This document shows, in pieces, positions 44,188-52,508 of a stretch of DNA of 64,000 bases (the first letter of the stretch is position 1; every line of letters starts with the position of its first letter). This DNA comes from Mariniflexile fucanivorans (lineage in GTDB: Bacteria; Bacteroidota; Bacteroidia; Flavobacteriales; Flavobacteriaceae). Location of the stretch: positions 310,001-374,000 of the forward strand of contig NZ_SLUP01000001.1 of the NCBI RefSeq assembly GCF_004341235.1, given 5' to 3'. The translations under genes and the position numbers were made by a program. The notes beneath the pieces are model-generated. The model was not told the DNA's origin. It did not search any database and was given only the letters and a program-made list of their open reading frames with translations.

Positions 44188-45981
44188 TTATTTGTTGTGA
44201 TAATAATTATAAACTTTTTCGGCTCTTGACACTCCTACAACTGTTTCCAATTCATCTAACTTAGCATTAGCAACACGTTTAGCCGATTTAAAATGTTTTA
44301 GCAAATCGACTACCGTTTTTTCACCAATACCAGGAATGGTTTCCAACTCGGTATTTAAAGCACTTTTACTACGTTTGTTTCTGTGATGTTCTATACCAAA
44401 ACGATGCGCTTCATTACGCAATTGCTGTATCACTTTAAGCGTTTCGCTTTTTTTTTCTAAATATAATGGAATTGGATCGTTTGGGTAGAATAATTCTTCC
44501 AAACGCTTTGCAATTCCGATGATTGCAATTTTTCCTCTTAAATTTAAAGCATCCAGACTTTTTAACGCCGAAGAGAGTTGCCCTTTTCCACCATCAATAA
44601 TGATAAGATGTGGCAAGGTTTGTTCTTCATCCAACATACGTTTGTAACGCCGATATACCACCTCTTCCATCGAAGCAAAATCGTCTGGTCCTTCAACTGT
44701 TTTAATATTAAAATGCCTATAGTCTTTTTTGCTTGGTTTTCCATTTTTAAAAACCACACATGCCGCTACAGGGTTGGTTCCTTGTATGTTCGAGTTATCG
44801 AAACATTCAATATGTCGTGGTTCTTCATGCAACCTTAAATCGGCTTTCATTTGTGCCATAATTCGGTTGGCGTGCCTATCGGGGTCTACAATTTTATCTT
44901 GTTTAAAACGCTCCATGCGGTAATATTTGGCGTTTCTAAGCGATAAATCTAATATGTGTTTTTTGTCGCCCAATTGTGGTACGGTTACTTTAATGTTTTC
45001 GCCCAATTCCACTTTAAAAGGCACATAAATTTCTTTTGATTTAGAATGAAAACGCTGACGAATTTCAGTGATGGCTAACTCTAATAACTCCACATCGGTT
45101 TCGTCTAATTTCTTCTTAATTTCTAAAGTATGCGAACGAATAATAGAACCGTATGATAGCTGTAAAAAGTTAACATAACCATAACTTTCATCACTCATAA
45201 TAGAAAACACATCCACATTGCTAATTTTCGGATTTACAATAGTAGATTTAGACTGATAATTTTCAAGAACCTCAATTTTTTCTTTAATTTTTTGAGCTTC
45301 CTCAAACTGCATATTTTCAGCATATTGCTTCATTTGAAGCTTAAATTGCTGCAACGAATCTTTAAAATTTCCCTTTAAAATTTCTTTGATATCTTTAATG
45401 TTTTCATGGTATTCTTGCTCGGTTTCATAACCTTCACAAGGGCCTTTGCAATTTCCTAAATGGTACTCTAAGCATACTTTGTATTTACCGGCTTCAATAT
45501 TTTTTTCAGACAAATCATAATTGCAAGTACGAAGGGAATACAAACCTTTTATTAAATCTAATAGTGTATGAACCGTTTTCATGCTTGTATAGGGTCCGAA
45601 ATATTCCGATCCATCCTTAATAACCCTGCGGGTTGAGAACACCCTAGGAAAACGTTCGTTTTTTATACAAATCCACGGGTACGATTTGTCGTCTTTCAAC
45701 ATCACGTTATACTTGGGTTTGTACTTTTTTATGAGATTATTTTCAAGTAACAACGCATCGGTTTCGGTATCAACCACAATATGTTTAATAGTCGCTATTT
45801 TTTTTACCAATACACGTGTTTTTCCATTATCGTGAGTTTTAGTAAAATAGGAACTAACCCGTTTCTTTAAATTTTTGGCTTTTCCAACGTATAAAATAGT
45901 ACCTTCAGCATCATAATACTGGTAAACCCCTGGTTGGTTTGGTAAGGTTTGTAATTGTATTTCTAAAGTAGGTTTGTCCAT
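44188..45981 (-). CDS. uvrC: Excinuclease ABC subunit C
   Basis: A 597-residue nuclease that makes both incisions in nucleotide excision repair. The GIY-YIG domain is N-terminal (QPGVYQYYDAEGTILYVGKA), the UVR motif lies near residue 200-235 (QFEEAQKIKEKIEVLE), the RNase H-like domain has HIECFDNSNIQGTNPVAA and IIDGGKGQLSSA, and the helix-hairpin-helix end is ETIPGIGEKTVVDLLKHF. All features are normal. The gene precedes the patatin gene by nine bases and is divergent from a plus-strand protease-like gene. Confidence 0.97.
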   Translation of the reverse strand: MDKPTLEIQLQTLPNQPGVYQYYDAEGTILYVGKAKNLKKRVSSYFTKTHDNGKTRVLVKKIATIKHIVVDTETDALLLENNLIKKYKPKYNVMLKDDKSYPWICIKNERFPRVFSTRRVIKDGSEYFGPYTSMKTVHTLLDLIKGLYSLRTCNYDLSEKNIEAGKYKVCLEYHLGNCKGPCEGYETEQEYHENIKDIKEILKGNFKDSLQQFKLQMKQYAENMQFEEAQKIKEKIEVLENYQSKSTIVNPKISNVDVFSIMSDESYGYVNFLQLSYGSIIRSHTLEIKKKLDETDVELLELAITEIRQRFHSKSKEIYVPFKVELGENIKVTVPQLGDKKHILDLSLRNAKYYRMERFKQDKIVDPDRHANRIMAQMKADLRLHEEPRHIECFDNSNIQGTNPVAACVVFKNGKPSKKDYRHFNIKTVEGPDDFASMEEVVYRRYKRMLDEEQTLPHLIIIDGGKGQLSSALKSLDALNLRGKIAIIGIAKRLEELFYPNDPIPLYLEKKSETLKVIQQLRNEAHRFGIEHHRNKRSKSALNTELETIPGIGEKTVVDLLKHFKSAKRVANAKLDELETVVGVSRAEKVYNYYHNK

Positions 45982-46094
45982 TGTCTCAAAGGTAATTTTT
46001 TAATTTTTAATACTGAAATAACACCTTGTAAATCTGTTAAACTTTGAGGCTAAATAAGTATTCGCTACATTGCGGCAGATTTTAAAACTATTAA

Positions 46095-46520
46095 ATGATC
46101 AAAAAAGTAATTGGTAGAGTTGATAAAGTAGATTTTCCTAAATTGGGGCTATTTAATATTGATGTTAAAGTTGATACAGGCGCTTACACCTCTACCATTC
46201 ATTATGATGAAATTATTGAAGAAAACAATACTTTACGATGCATTTTTAACAGTGATAAACATCAGAATTTTGGAAAAACCGAGATTATTTTTAATGAATA
46301 TTCAAGCACCGTTGTAAAAAGCAGTAACGGATTGAAAGAAAACCGATATAAAATAAAATCTGAAGTCATTTTTTTTTGTAAAACATATAAGATTAATTTA
46401 ACCTTAAGTACCCGAGACGATATGAAGTTTCCTGTATTAATTGGCAGACAATTTTTAAAACGAAAATTTATGGTGGATGTAGATTTAGAAAACACTTCTT
46501 ATAATAATAAACCCTTATGA
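46095..46520 (+). CDS. Retropepsin-like (RimB/ATP-dependent zinc protease family) protein
   Basis: A 141-residue protein of the Pfam Zn_protease/retropepsin-like family often encoded beside rimK-type ligases. The active-site-like motif [11 protein letters not shown] (DTGA at about residues 31-34) and the end [18 protein letters not shown] resemble half of a pepsin-type aspartic protease. No signal peptide. Its stop overlaps the rimK start by four bases (ATGA), indicating translational coupling. Family labels of ATP-dependent zinc protease have little direct evidence. Confidence 0.85.
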   Translation: MIKKVIGRVDKVDFPKLGLFNIDVKVDTGAYTSTIHYDEIIEENNTLRCIFNSDKHQNFGKTEIIFNEYSSTVVKSSNGLKENRYKIKSEVIFFCKTYKINLTLSTRDDMKFPVLIGRQFLKRKFMVDVDLENTSYNNKPL

Positions 46521-47395
46521 ATATAGTTATTTTATCCAGAAACGCGAATCTTTATTCAACTGATAGACTTGTTGAAGAAGGCGAGAAACGGGGCCATAAA
46601 ATAGAAGTTATTGACCCTTTAAAATGCGATATTATTATTGAAAGGGAAAAACCTACCATTTATTACAAAGATCGCTATTTGGATTACGTAGATGCCGTAA
46701 TTCCTAGAATTGGAGCCTCCATCACCTTTTACGGTTGTGCGGTGGTTCGCCAGTTTGAAATGATGAATGTATTTACCATTGCAACTTCTGACGCTATACA
46801 ACGCTCTAGAGACAAACTACGTAGTTTACAACGCTTAAGCAAAGCAGGAATAGGCATGCCAAAAACCGTTTTTACCAACTACTCTCGCGATGTTGAAGAA
46901 GTTATTGAACACGTTGGCGGTGTACCTGTGATTATAAAATTATTGGAAGGCACACAGGGCTTAGGTGTTGTGTTAGCAGAAACAAAAAATGCAGCCGAAT
47001 CTGTTTTGGAAGCTTTTAATGGTTTGGAAGCCCGTGTAATTGTTCAAGAGTTTATTAAAGAAGCCAAAGGTGCCGATTTAAGAGCGCTTATAGTGGATGG
47101 ACAAGTGGTTGGCGCCATGAAACGCCAAGGAAAAGAAGGGGAATTCCGTTCTAATTTACATCGTGGTGGCTCTGCAAATATTATAAAATTAAACGAAGCC
47201 GAATTACGCTTAGCTATCAATGCTGCCCGTGTACTAAAATTACCCGTTTGCGGTGTCGATATGCTACAATCGGCACGTGGACCCTTGCTTTTGGAAGTGA
47301 ATTCCACACCTGGTTTAGAAGGTATTGAAGAAGCTACCGGAAAAAATATTGCCAAAAGCATCATCACTTATATAGAACGAAGTAAACGTATTTAG
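46517..47395 (+). CDS. rimK: RimK-type ATP-grasp ligase (ribosomal protein S6 glutamate ligase family)
   Basis: A 292-residue ATP-grasp enzyme. It opens [20 protein letters not shown], and has [37 protein letters not shown] (ATP lid), [15 protein letters not shown] and [20 protein letters not shown], the standard order for RimK. RimK adds glutamate residues to the C-terminus of S6 in E. coli; relatives make other peptide bonds. Target here is inferred. It is the second gene of a four-gene plus-strand operon. Confidence 0.92.
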   Translation: MNIVILSRNANLYSTDRLVEEGEKRGHKIEVIDPLKCDIIIEREKPTIYYKDRYLDYVDAVIPRIGASITFYGCAVVRQFEMMNVFTIATSDAIQRSRDKLRSLQRLSKAGIGMPKTVFTNYSRDVEEVIEHVGGVPVIIKLLEGTQGLGVVLAETKNAAESVLEAFNGLEARVIVQEFIKEAKGADLRALIVDGQVVGAMKRQGKEGEFRSNLHRGGSANIIKLNEAELRLAINAARVLKLPVCGVDMLQSARGPLLLEVNSTPGLEGIEEATGKNIAKSIITYIERSKRI

Positions 47396-47397
47396 GC

Positions 47398-48369
47398 ATG
47401 ACATTAGTAAACAACATTTTAACAATTCTGGATACTAAAATATACCCAGGTGAAAGTAAAGAAATTGATTTTGATGTTGCCAATCTACACACCTCATCGC
47501 CCGTAAATGTGCCCATTATTATTGAGCGCGCTAAAAAACCGGGCCCTATTGTATTGTTCACTGCGGGTATTCATGGAGATGAAGTAAATGGTGTAGAAAT
47601 TGTTAGACAACTCATAGCTAGCGGTATTAACAAACCTAAAATTGGTACTATTATTTGCATACCAGTAATTAATGTTTTCGGGTTTATAAATTTAAAACGT
47701 GAATTTCCAGACGGCAGAGATTTAAATCGGGTATTTCCGGGTACGGTTGATGGTTCTTTAGCCAGTAGAGTAGCGCATAAATTAATGCATGATATTGTGC
47801 CCTGCGTAGATTGTATTATAGATTTTCATACGGGTGGATCCGGACGTTTTAATGCGCCACAAATACGCATTTCAAAAGAAAACAGACATCTTAACGAGTT
47901 GGCAAAAGTATTTGCTGCACCGTTTGTTTTGTATTCTAAAAACCTAAACAAATCGTTTAGAAATAGTTGTTATAAACTAGGAAAAGCTATGTTACTTTTT
48001 GAAGGTGGCAAATCGTTTCATATCGATGAAAGCATTACAACCCATGGTGTTAATGGTGCCAAAAGAGTTTTGAAACATTTAGGGATGTTAAACTCACAAT
48101 CTAAAGTTACCAAACCTAAAACAGATACGGTTTTTATTAACGAAAGTAGGTGGCAACGTGCCAGTTTTTCAGGAATGTTTAGAGCTACTATACCCATTAG
48201 TAGCCATGTAAAAAAAGGGGATGTTTTAGGATATATTACAGACCCGTATGGCAAATTAAACCAAGCCGTAAAAGCACAAAATTCTGGGTATATTATAAAT
48301 GTGAATGAATCGCCCATTGTTTATCAAGGTGACGCCTTGTTTCATGTATCAACAAAACTTAAACGCTAA
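47398..48369 (+). CDS. Succinylglutamate desuccinylase/aspartoacylase family metallohydrolase
   Basis: A 323-residue zinc carboxypeptidase-fold enzyme of the AstE/AspA family. The zinc ligands are in TAGIHGDEVNGVE (His, Glu) and DFHTGGSGR (His); the substrate-arginine motif is FPDGRDLNRVFPG. A C-terminal beta domain (SSHVKKGDVLGYI) follows. The family removes acyl groups from amino acids. Neighbouring the RimK-type ligase, it could act on the same product in the opposite sense (inference). It starts two bases after rimK. Confidence 0.9.
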   Translation: MTLVNNILTILDTKIYPGESKEIDFDVANLHTSSPVNVPIIIERAKKPGPIVLFTAGIHGDEVNGVEIVRQLIASGINKPKIGTIICIPVINVFGFINLKREFPDGRDLNRVFPGTVDGSLASRVAHKLMHDIVPCVDCIIDFHTGGSGRFNAPQIRISKENRHLNELAKVFAAPFVLYSKNLNKSFRNSCYKLGKAMLLFEGGKSFHIDESITTHGVNGAKRVLKHLGMLNSQSKVTKPKTDTVFINESRWQRASFSGMFRATIPISSHVKKGDVLGYITDPYGKLNQAVKAQNSGYIINVNESPIVYQGDALFHVSTKLKR

Positions 48370-48375
48370 TACAAG

Positions 48376-48939
48376 ATGCTTAAAGTAGACTTACGAAATA
48401 AATATAAAACACTTCGTAAAGCATTATCAACTACTCAAGTTGATGATTTAAGCATGTCTATTGCCAACCAACTTTTAAAACTGCCTATTTGGGAATATTC
48501 TTTTTATCATATTTTTCTAGCTATTGAAGAACAAAAAGAGGTTAATACCGAATATATTTTGAATATACTTTCAGGAAAAGACAAGCATATTATTATTTCT
48601 AAAAGTGACTTTGAAACGGGTTTGATGACAAACTTTCTACTAACAGATAATACGGTTATAAAAAAAAACAGCTACAACATTCCTGAACCAGTTGATGGTA
48701 TCGACATTTCTAACGATAAAATAGACGTTGTTTTTATACCACTTTTAGCTTTTGATAAAAAAGGAAATCGCGTTGGTTATGGCAAGGGGTTTTACGATCG
48801 TTTTTTAACCCATTGCAAACCAGAAACTATAAAAATTGGGCTCTCATTTTTTGAAGCTGAAACTGAAATTAACGATGTTTTTGAAAGCGATGTTAGGTTG
48901 GATTATTGTGTGACGGCTGATTTAGTTTATAGATTTTGA
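48376..48939 (+). CDS. 5-formyltetrahydrofolate cyclo-ligase
   Basis: A 187-residue folate enzyme converting 5-formyltetrahydrofolate to 5,10-methenyltetrahydrofolate with ATP. The N-terminal LRNKYKTLRKAL, the central HIFLAIEEQKEVNTEYI and the diagnostic VGYGKGFYDRFL (about residues 136-147) are present. Length is normal. It is the last gene of the rimK operon, six bases after the metallohydrolase; its stop codon lies inside the left arm of a long hairpin. Confidence 0.93.
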   Translation: MLKVDLRNKYKTLRKALSTTQVDDLSMSIANQLLKLPIWEYSFYHIFLAIEEQKEVNTEYILNILSGKDKHIIISKSDFETGLMTNFLLTDNTVIKKNSYNIPEPVDGIDISNDKIDVVFIPLLAFDKKGNRVGYGKGFYDRFLTHCKPETIKIGLSFFEAETEINDVFESDVRLDYCVTADLVYRF

Positions 48940-48968
48940 TTTTTTTTACCAAATCAAAATCTATAAAC
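48925..48968. terminator. Long AT-rich hairpin between convergent genes
   Basis: Arms 48925-48942 (GTTTATAGATTTTGATTT) and 48951-48968 pair perfectly over 18 bp with an eight-base loop. The left arm contains the stop codon of the folate gene (48937-48939). Neither side has a typical T run beyond the stem, so it may be a weak bidirectional terminator or mRNA-end stabiliser. Confidence 0.6.
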
Positions 48969-48975
48969 TTCAGAA

Positions 48976-49740
48976 TTAAGCATCAATTACTTTATACTGT
49001 GTAACATAATCATCATCAATATTTTTATAACTATTCGTGCAATAAACATGATCTATTGATTCTTTTAATTCAGCAAAACCATAATTAAACTGCGCATGTG
49101 TAACATATAAAAACACACTTTCTGCTCCTTGTTTTTTCAGCTCTTCTGCAAGAAATTTAAACGTTCTTCCTCCATCTGCTAAATCATCAACAATCAAACA
49201 TTTTTTATCTTTTACATCACCTTGAATACTTATAACTGGCACGCCGTTAATTCTAACTTTGTTCGATGGAACTAAATCTGCATGTAGTTTTTCAGCAATT
49301 TCATGAGTTGTTTTATAAGCACCTGCATCTGGACTTACCAAAACAGGATAACCAATATCACTATACGCTTTTTTAACATATTCGTAATTTTTCAACTCTT
49401 TTGAATTATTAATTAAAGCTAATGTTATACTACTATGTGGGTGTAATATTTCAACCCTATCAAAATTCATGGTATTTATAAAGCTTGTGATTATTTTTAA
49501 ATCAAAAGATTCTAAATCATTAAAACGTCTGTCAGAACGTTGACCTATAAGACAGTAAATCGTTAACGTAGTAGTTAGTTTTTTATTAGTAGTATTTTCA
49601 TTGTCCCAGGCTTCCTTTATAGATGCAATTCTGAATAAATCTTCATAACTATTTCCTCTTATTTTGATATGCAAATCTCCAGATTCAATAATTTTAGCGG
49701 TAACCTGCCCGTCTTTAAAATTTTTTATTTCGTATGTCAT
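48976..49740 (-). CDS. prs: Ribose-phosphate pyrophosphokinase (short form)
   Basis: A 254-residue PRPP synthetase making phosphoribosyl pyrophosphate from ribose 5-phosphate and ATP. It keeps the catalytic segments LIGQRSDRRF, ILHPHSSITLAL, VSPDAGAYKT and the PRPP-binding loop CLIVDDLADGGRTF. It is about 60 residues shorter than ordinary bacterial Prs, as seen for enzymes encoded beside nicotinamide phosphoribosyltransferase. Last gene of the NAD salvage operon, overlapping the HAD gene by 26 bases; it would supply PRPP for that reaction. Confidence 0.88.
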   Translation of the reverse strand: MTYEIKNFKDGQVTAKIIESGDLHIKIRGNSYEDLFRIASIKEAWDNENTTNKKLTTTLTIYCLIGQRSDRRFNDLESFDLKIITSFINTMNFDRVEILHPHSSITLALINNSKELKNYEYVKKAYSDIGYPVLVSPDAGAYKTTHEIAEKLHADLVPSNKVRINGVPVISIQGDVKDKKCLIVDDLADGGRTFKFLAEELKKQGAESVFLYVTHAQFNYGFAELKESIDHVYCTNSYKNIDDDYVTQYKVIDA

Positions 49741-50104
49741 TTGTTAACTTTTTTAAATTGTAATACGCTTCTTTTAGCCCTGCTCTATCATCTAACAGAA
49801 TGTTATAATATGGTTTTCGAGTTTTCATCAATGGATTTTCATTAATCAAATCATATGGAATGTTTCGATTAATTAAATCTTCCTTTATAATTTCTAATTG
49901 ATCACCTTCATTTCCAGTAAATAATATTAGTGTAAAACCTAAAGATTTACAAACTCGCAATAATCCTATTATTTTTATGTAACTAATGCCTTGGTTATGA
50001 TAATCAAAAACGGTATTATCATAATCGTAAGCAACAAAAATACTTTTGTGTTGTTGATAGTCCTTTTTTAGCCTTTCGTAAAAATCAAAATCCAATACAT
50101 CCAT
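49715..50104 (-). CDS. HAD-like phosphatase family protein
   Basis: A 129-residue protein with HAD motif I VAYDYDNTVFD (DxDxT, about residues 24-32), motif II FTGNEGD (Thr) and motif IV LLDDRAGL. A motif III lysine could be the TRKPYYN segment. The nucleophile set suggests a phosphohydrolase or nucleotidase. It overlaps nadV by 20 bases and prs by 26, so the three are translationally coupled. The role in NAD salvage is unknown; removal of a toxic or inhibitory phosphate compound is a guess. Confidence 0.8.
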   Translation of the reverse strand: MDVLDFDFYERLKKDYQQHKSIFVAYDYDNTVFDYHNQGISYIKIIGLLRVCKSLGFTLILFTGNEGDQLEIIKEDLINRNIPYDLINENPLMKTRKPYYNILLDDRAGLKEAYYNLKKLTNDIRNKKF

Positions 50105-51545
50105 TTATTTTTTCTCTTATTTGTTCTAATGTAATTCGGTTTAAAAATTCACCATTATTATATATCACTTTTAGCTCCCCATTATCTTCTTCTTCTTTAG
50201 AAACTTGATCTACCAATATATAGTCACCATCAACTAAATCAACTCGAATCAAACCTTTCGCTGATTTTTTCACACCATCATCTGTCACCGGGTCTTTAAA
50301 AATTTCACGTCTTTCACCTTCAACCACCACAGATGTTGCTTTCATTGCAAATCCAAAAGTATCTCTTGTGTTAAATTGGTAAGTGAAAGACCCTATTCCT
50401 AAAACAACATTTGTGGTTGCAAATCCTTTATCGTGCAATCTTTGGCAAATTTGTTCTGCTCTTTCAGTAGTAATGCTATCACCATAAATAGCCCCTATAT
50501 GAGGGTCTAGAACTTTAAATCCACTTTTATTGATAGTCCCACCAAAAATATCCCAAAGTAACTCAATTACTCCTTTTTCTTGCGGTTTCACACCTCCTAC
50601 CTGTCTCAATTCACCACAAATAATATCAACAGGATCTCCACTATCAGGACGAACAACCAATTTACCATCTCTTGCAAGAATTTCTCCTTTTAGTTTTGGT
50701 AAATAATCTGTAAGCACTTTCCATAAATCCCAAGTATCACTTACTACAGATAAAATGCCTTTAGGATATGTTGTCATTAAATTCCTAAAAGTACCTATTT
50801 CGTCGTCTTTTGTTCCTGCACACATAACAGAATGCTCGGTTGCATTTACGGATCCCACAACAAATCCTTTTGCATCATAATATTTACGCATACCACTAAT
50901 AACAGGAAGCGTATCTGATCCTAAAAAAACACTAGCGTGCCCCATCCCAGAAGACAATGCACTTTCAAAACCTCCCATACCTCTCATTGAAAAATCGTGC
51001 CCTTGAAAATCTATAAACGCCAAGCTTTCACTATCTGTTAACACTGCCCATTTTTTAAAAACACGTTTGTATTGCATTGCTATAGACGCAGAAGTCATAG
51101 GTTGCCATAACATTGTAGATAAAATAGTTTCTAAAAAATTGGTTATCCAATAGAATTCTTTGTTAGTGTTTACAACCGTTAGCATTGGAACCCTTATTGG
51201 AACCTCTACGCCTTCGGGCAATGATTTTACTTTTATTGGAAGGTATTGTAAATCGTGTAATTTTTCATAGTGTGAAACATCATATTCTGCTCCAAGATAC
51301 ATAGAAAGCTCTTCTTTAATTTCATTACACACCTGCTCTTTTGGTTTTGAAAAAAAATGGTCGTTAAAATAATCATGTAACCATTGCATAACATATTGCT
51401 GACCAAAAGAAACTACTTTGTCGCAACCTTTTGGTGCATATTTATTGCTTCGCGGCGTCCAATTAGAATATACTTCTTCAGTGCCTTTTGGGTATTGTTG
51501 ATGATGTCCTGTTTTGTATCCGTCTGTTAATAATAATCCATTCAT
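50085..51545 (-). CDS. nadV: Nicotinamide phosphoribosyltransferase
   Basis: A 486-residue enzyme making nicotinamide mononucleotide from nicotinamide and PRPP, the first step of the direct salvage route to NAD. The signature GYKTGHHQQYPKGTEEVYSNW, then FQGHDFSMRGMGGFESA, TEHSVMCAGTKDDE, VVRPDSGDPVDI and GDSITTERAEQI match NadV/NAMPT. Its promoter is covered by a near-perfect palindrome and a second site, both candidate NrtR operators. It heads the nadV-HAD-prs operon. Confidence 0.95.
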   Translation of the reverse strand: MNGLLLTDGYKTGHHQQYPKGTEEVYSNWTPRSNKYAPKGCDKVVSFGQQYVMQWLHDYFNDHFFSKPKEQVCNEIKEELSMYLGAEYDVSHYEKLHDLQYLPIKVKSLPEGVEVPIRVPMLTVVNTNKEFYWITNFLETILSTMLWQPMTSASIAMQYKRVFKKWAVLTDSESLAFIDFQGHDFSMRGMGGFESALSSGMGHASVFLGSDTLPVISGMRKYYDAKGFVVGSVNATEHSVMCAGTKDDEIGTFRNLMTTYPKGILSVVSDTWDLWKVLTDYLPKLKGEILARDGKLVVRPDSGDPVDIICGELRQVGGVKPQEKGVIELLWDIFGGTINKSGFKVLDPHIGAIYGDSITTERAEQICQRLHDKGFATTNVVLGIGSFTYQFNTRDTFGFAMKATSVVVEGERREIFKDPVTDDGVKKSAKGLIRVDLVDGDYILVDQVSKEEEDNGELKVIYNNGEFLNRITLEQIREKINGCIGF

Positions 51546-51549
51546 AGTA

Positions 51550-51584
51550 TTTTATATTTGCGTAATTATTACACAAATATAAAA
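51550..51584. promoter_or_regulatory. Candidate NrtR operator 1 (nadV promoter)
   Basis: A 35-bp palindrome centred on 51567 has just one mismatched pair (51561/51573). Its core TGCGTAATTATTACACA (51559-51575) recurs at two other places (51612-51628 and 52334-52350). It begins five bases upstream of the nadV ATG and contains the -7 box. Confidence 0.75.
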
Positions 51585-51603
51585 TGGAATATTTTAATTT
51601 CAA
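51574..51603 (-). promoter_or_regulatory. nadV promoter
   Basis: On the minus strand TTG (51601-51603) and TATATTTG (51574-51581) are separated by 19 bp, an excellent match to the Bacteroidota -33/-7 consensus. Initiation is predicted near 51567, inside operator 1, leaving a leader of about 20 bases. Confidence 0.7.
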
Positions 51604-51608
51604 AATAT

Positions 51609-51631
51609 ATTTGTGTTTTTTTTACGCAAAT
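51609..51631. promoter_or_regulatory. Candidate NrtR operator 2
   Basis: A 23-bp interrupted palindrome, ATTTGTG-N9-CGCAAAT pattern, whose 17-bp core (51612-51628) read on the minus strand is TGCGT-A7-ACACA. Its centre (51620) is 53 bp from operator 1, about five DNA turns, placing both sites on the same helical face. Confidence 0.7.
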
Positions 51632-51654
51632 AAGATAATTAACAAAAATATGTG

Positions 51655-52332
51655 TTAAATTTCAAATATAATACCTTCTTTTTTAAGTTGAAAATAACGT
51701 TTTTTATTAAACTGAAATAAATTAGCAGGTCTTCCTGAACCTTTCGATACTTTTTCATTAAGTTCATCAAGCACATTAAAACTTATTATTTTCTTTCTAA
51801 AATTACGTCTATCTATATCTCTACCAAGAAGTGTCACGTAGAGTTTTTCTAAATCGGAAAAAGGAAATTTTTTATCAAGTAATTCAAAACCAATTGGTTC
51901 ATAAGTAATTTTACCCTGCAATCGCTTAATGGCCAAATCGAGGATATTTTCATGATCGAACGATAGCTCTGGCAGCTCTTTAATATTAAACCACTCTACC
52001 TCTGAGGCATCAGTTGAAGCAAATATTTTAAAGGCATTTGGTCGCACCAACCCAAAATAAGCAATTGATACTATTCGACCTCTAGGGTCTCTTTCTGGAT
52101 CGCCAAAGGAATATAATTGCTCTAAATAATTAATTTTAATACCCGTTTCTTCCTGTAACTCTCTTTCAACTGCACATTCTAAAGTTTCATCATTTAAAAC
52201 AAAACCGCCTGGAATTGCCCATTTCCCCTTAAAAGGTTCATACTTGCGCTTTATTAACAACACGGAAATAATGCCTTCTTCATACCCAAATACAACGGCA
52301 TCAACAGATAATTTAATGGATTGCTTATTCAT
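51655..52332 (-). CDS. nrtR: NrtR-type Nudix transcriptional regulator
   Basis: A 225-residue protein with a Nudix domain (about residues 5-140) and a C-terminal winged-helix domain (about 145-225, ending with GRPANLFQFNKKRYFQLKKEG), the architecture of NrtR regulators of NAD metabolism that sense ADP-ribose. The Nudix box is a full match GX5EX7REUXEEXGU (G43, E49, R57-E58, E61-E62, G64), so hydrolase activity may be retained, unlike many NrtR proteins. It is located directly upstream of nadV on the same strand and has a palindromic site across its own start. Confidence 0.9.
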   Translation of the reverse strand: MNKQSIKLSVDAVVFGYEEGIISVLLIKRKYEPFKGKWAIPGGFVLNDETLECAVERELQEETGIKINYLEQLYSFGDPERDPRGRIVSIAYFGLVRPNAFKIFASTDASEVEWFNIKELPELSFDHENILDLAIKRLQGKITYEPIGFELLDKKFPFSDLEKLYVTLLGRDIDRRNFRKKIISFNVLDELNEKVSKGSGRPANLFQFNKKRYFQLKKEGIIFEI

Positions 52333-52356
52333 ATGCGTAATTTAAACACAAAAATA
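52331..52356. promoter_or_regulatory. Candidate NrtR operator 3 over the nrtR start, with -7 box
   Basis: The core TGCGTAATTTAAACACA (52334-52350) matches TGCGT-N7-ACACA of operators 1 and 2, and overlaps both the nrtR ATG (52330-52332) flank and a minus-strand TATTTTTG box (52349-52356). It would give autoregulation. Symmetry outside the core is poorer than for operator 1. Confidence 0.6.
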
Positions 52357-52508
52357 AGAAATAACGTTTACATTTAGGAATTACTTAAATCAATTTCTCA
52401 TAAAACGTCTTATTGTTAAACACAATAAAACATTAATTTATACTAAAATTGAGTAACTATAAATATTAAAATTAACTCTTTTTCCTTGAAACAATTCAAA
52501 TTTTATTC

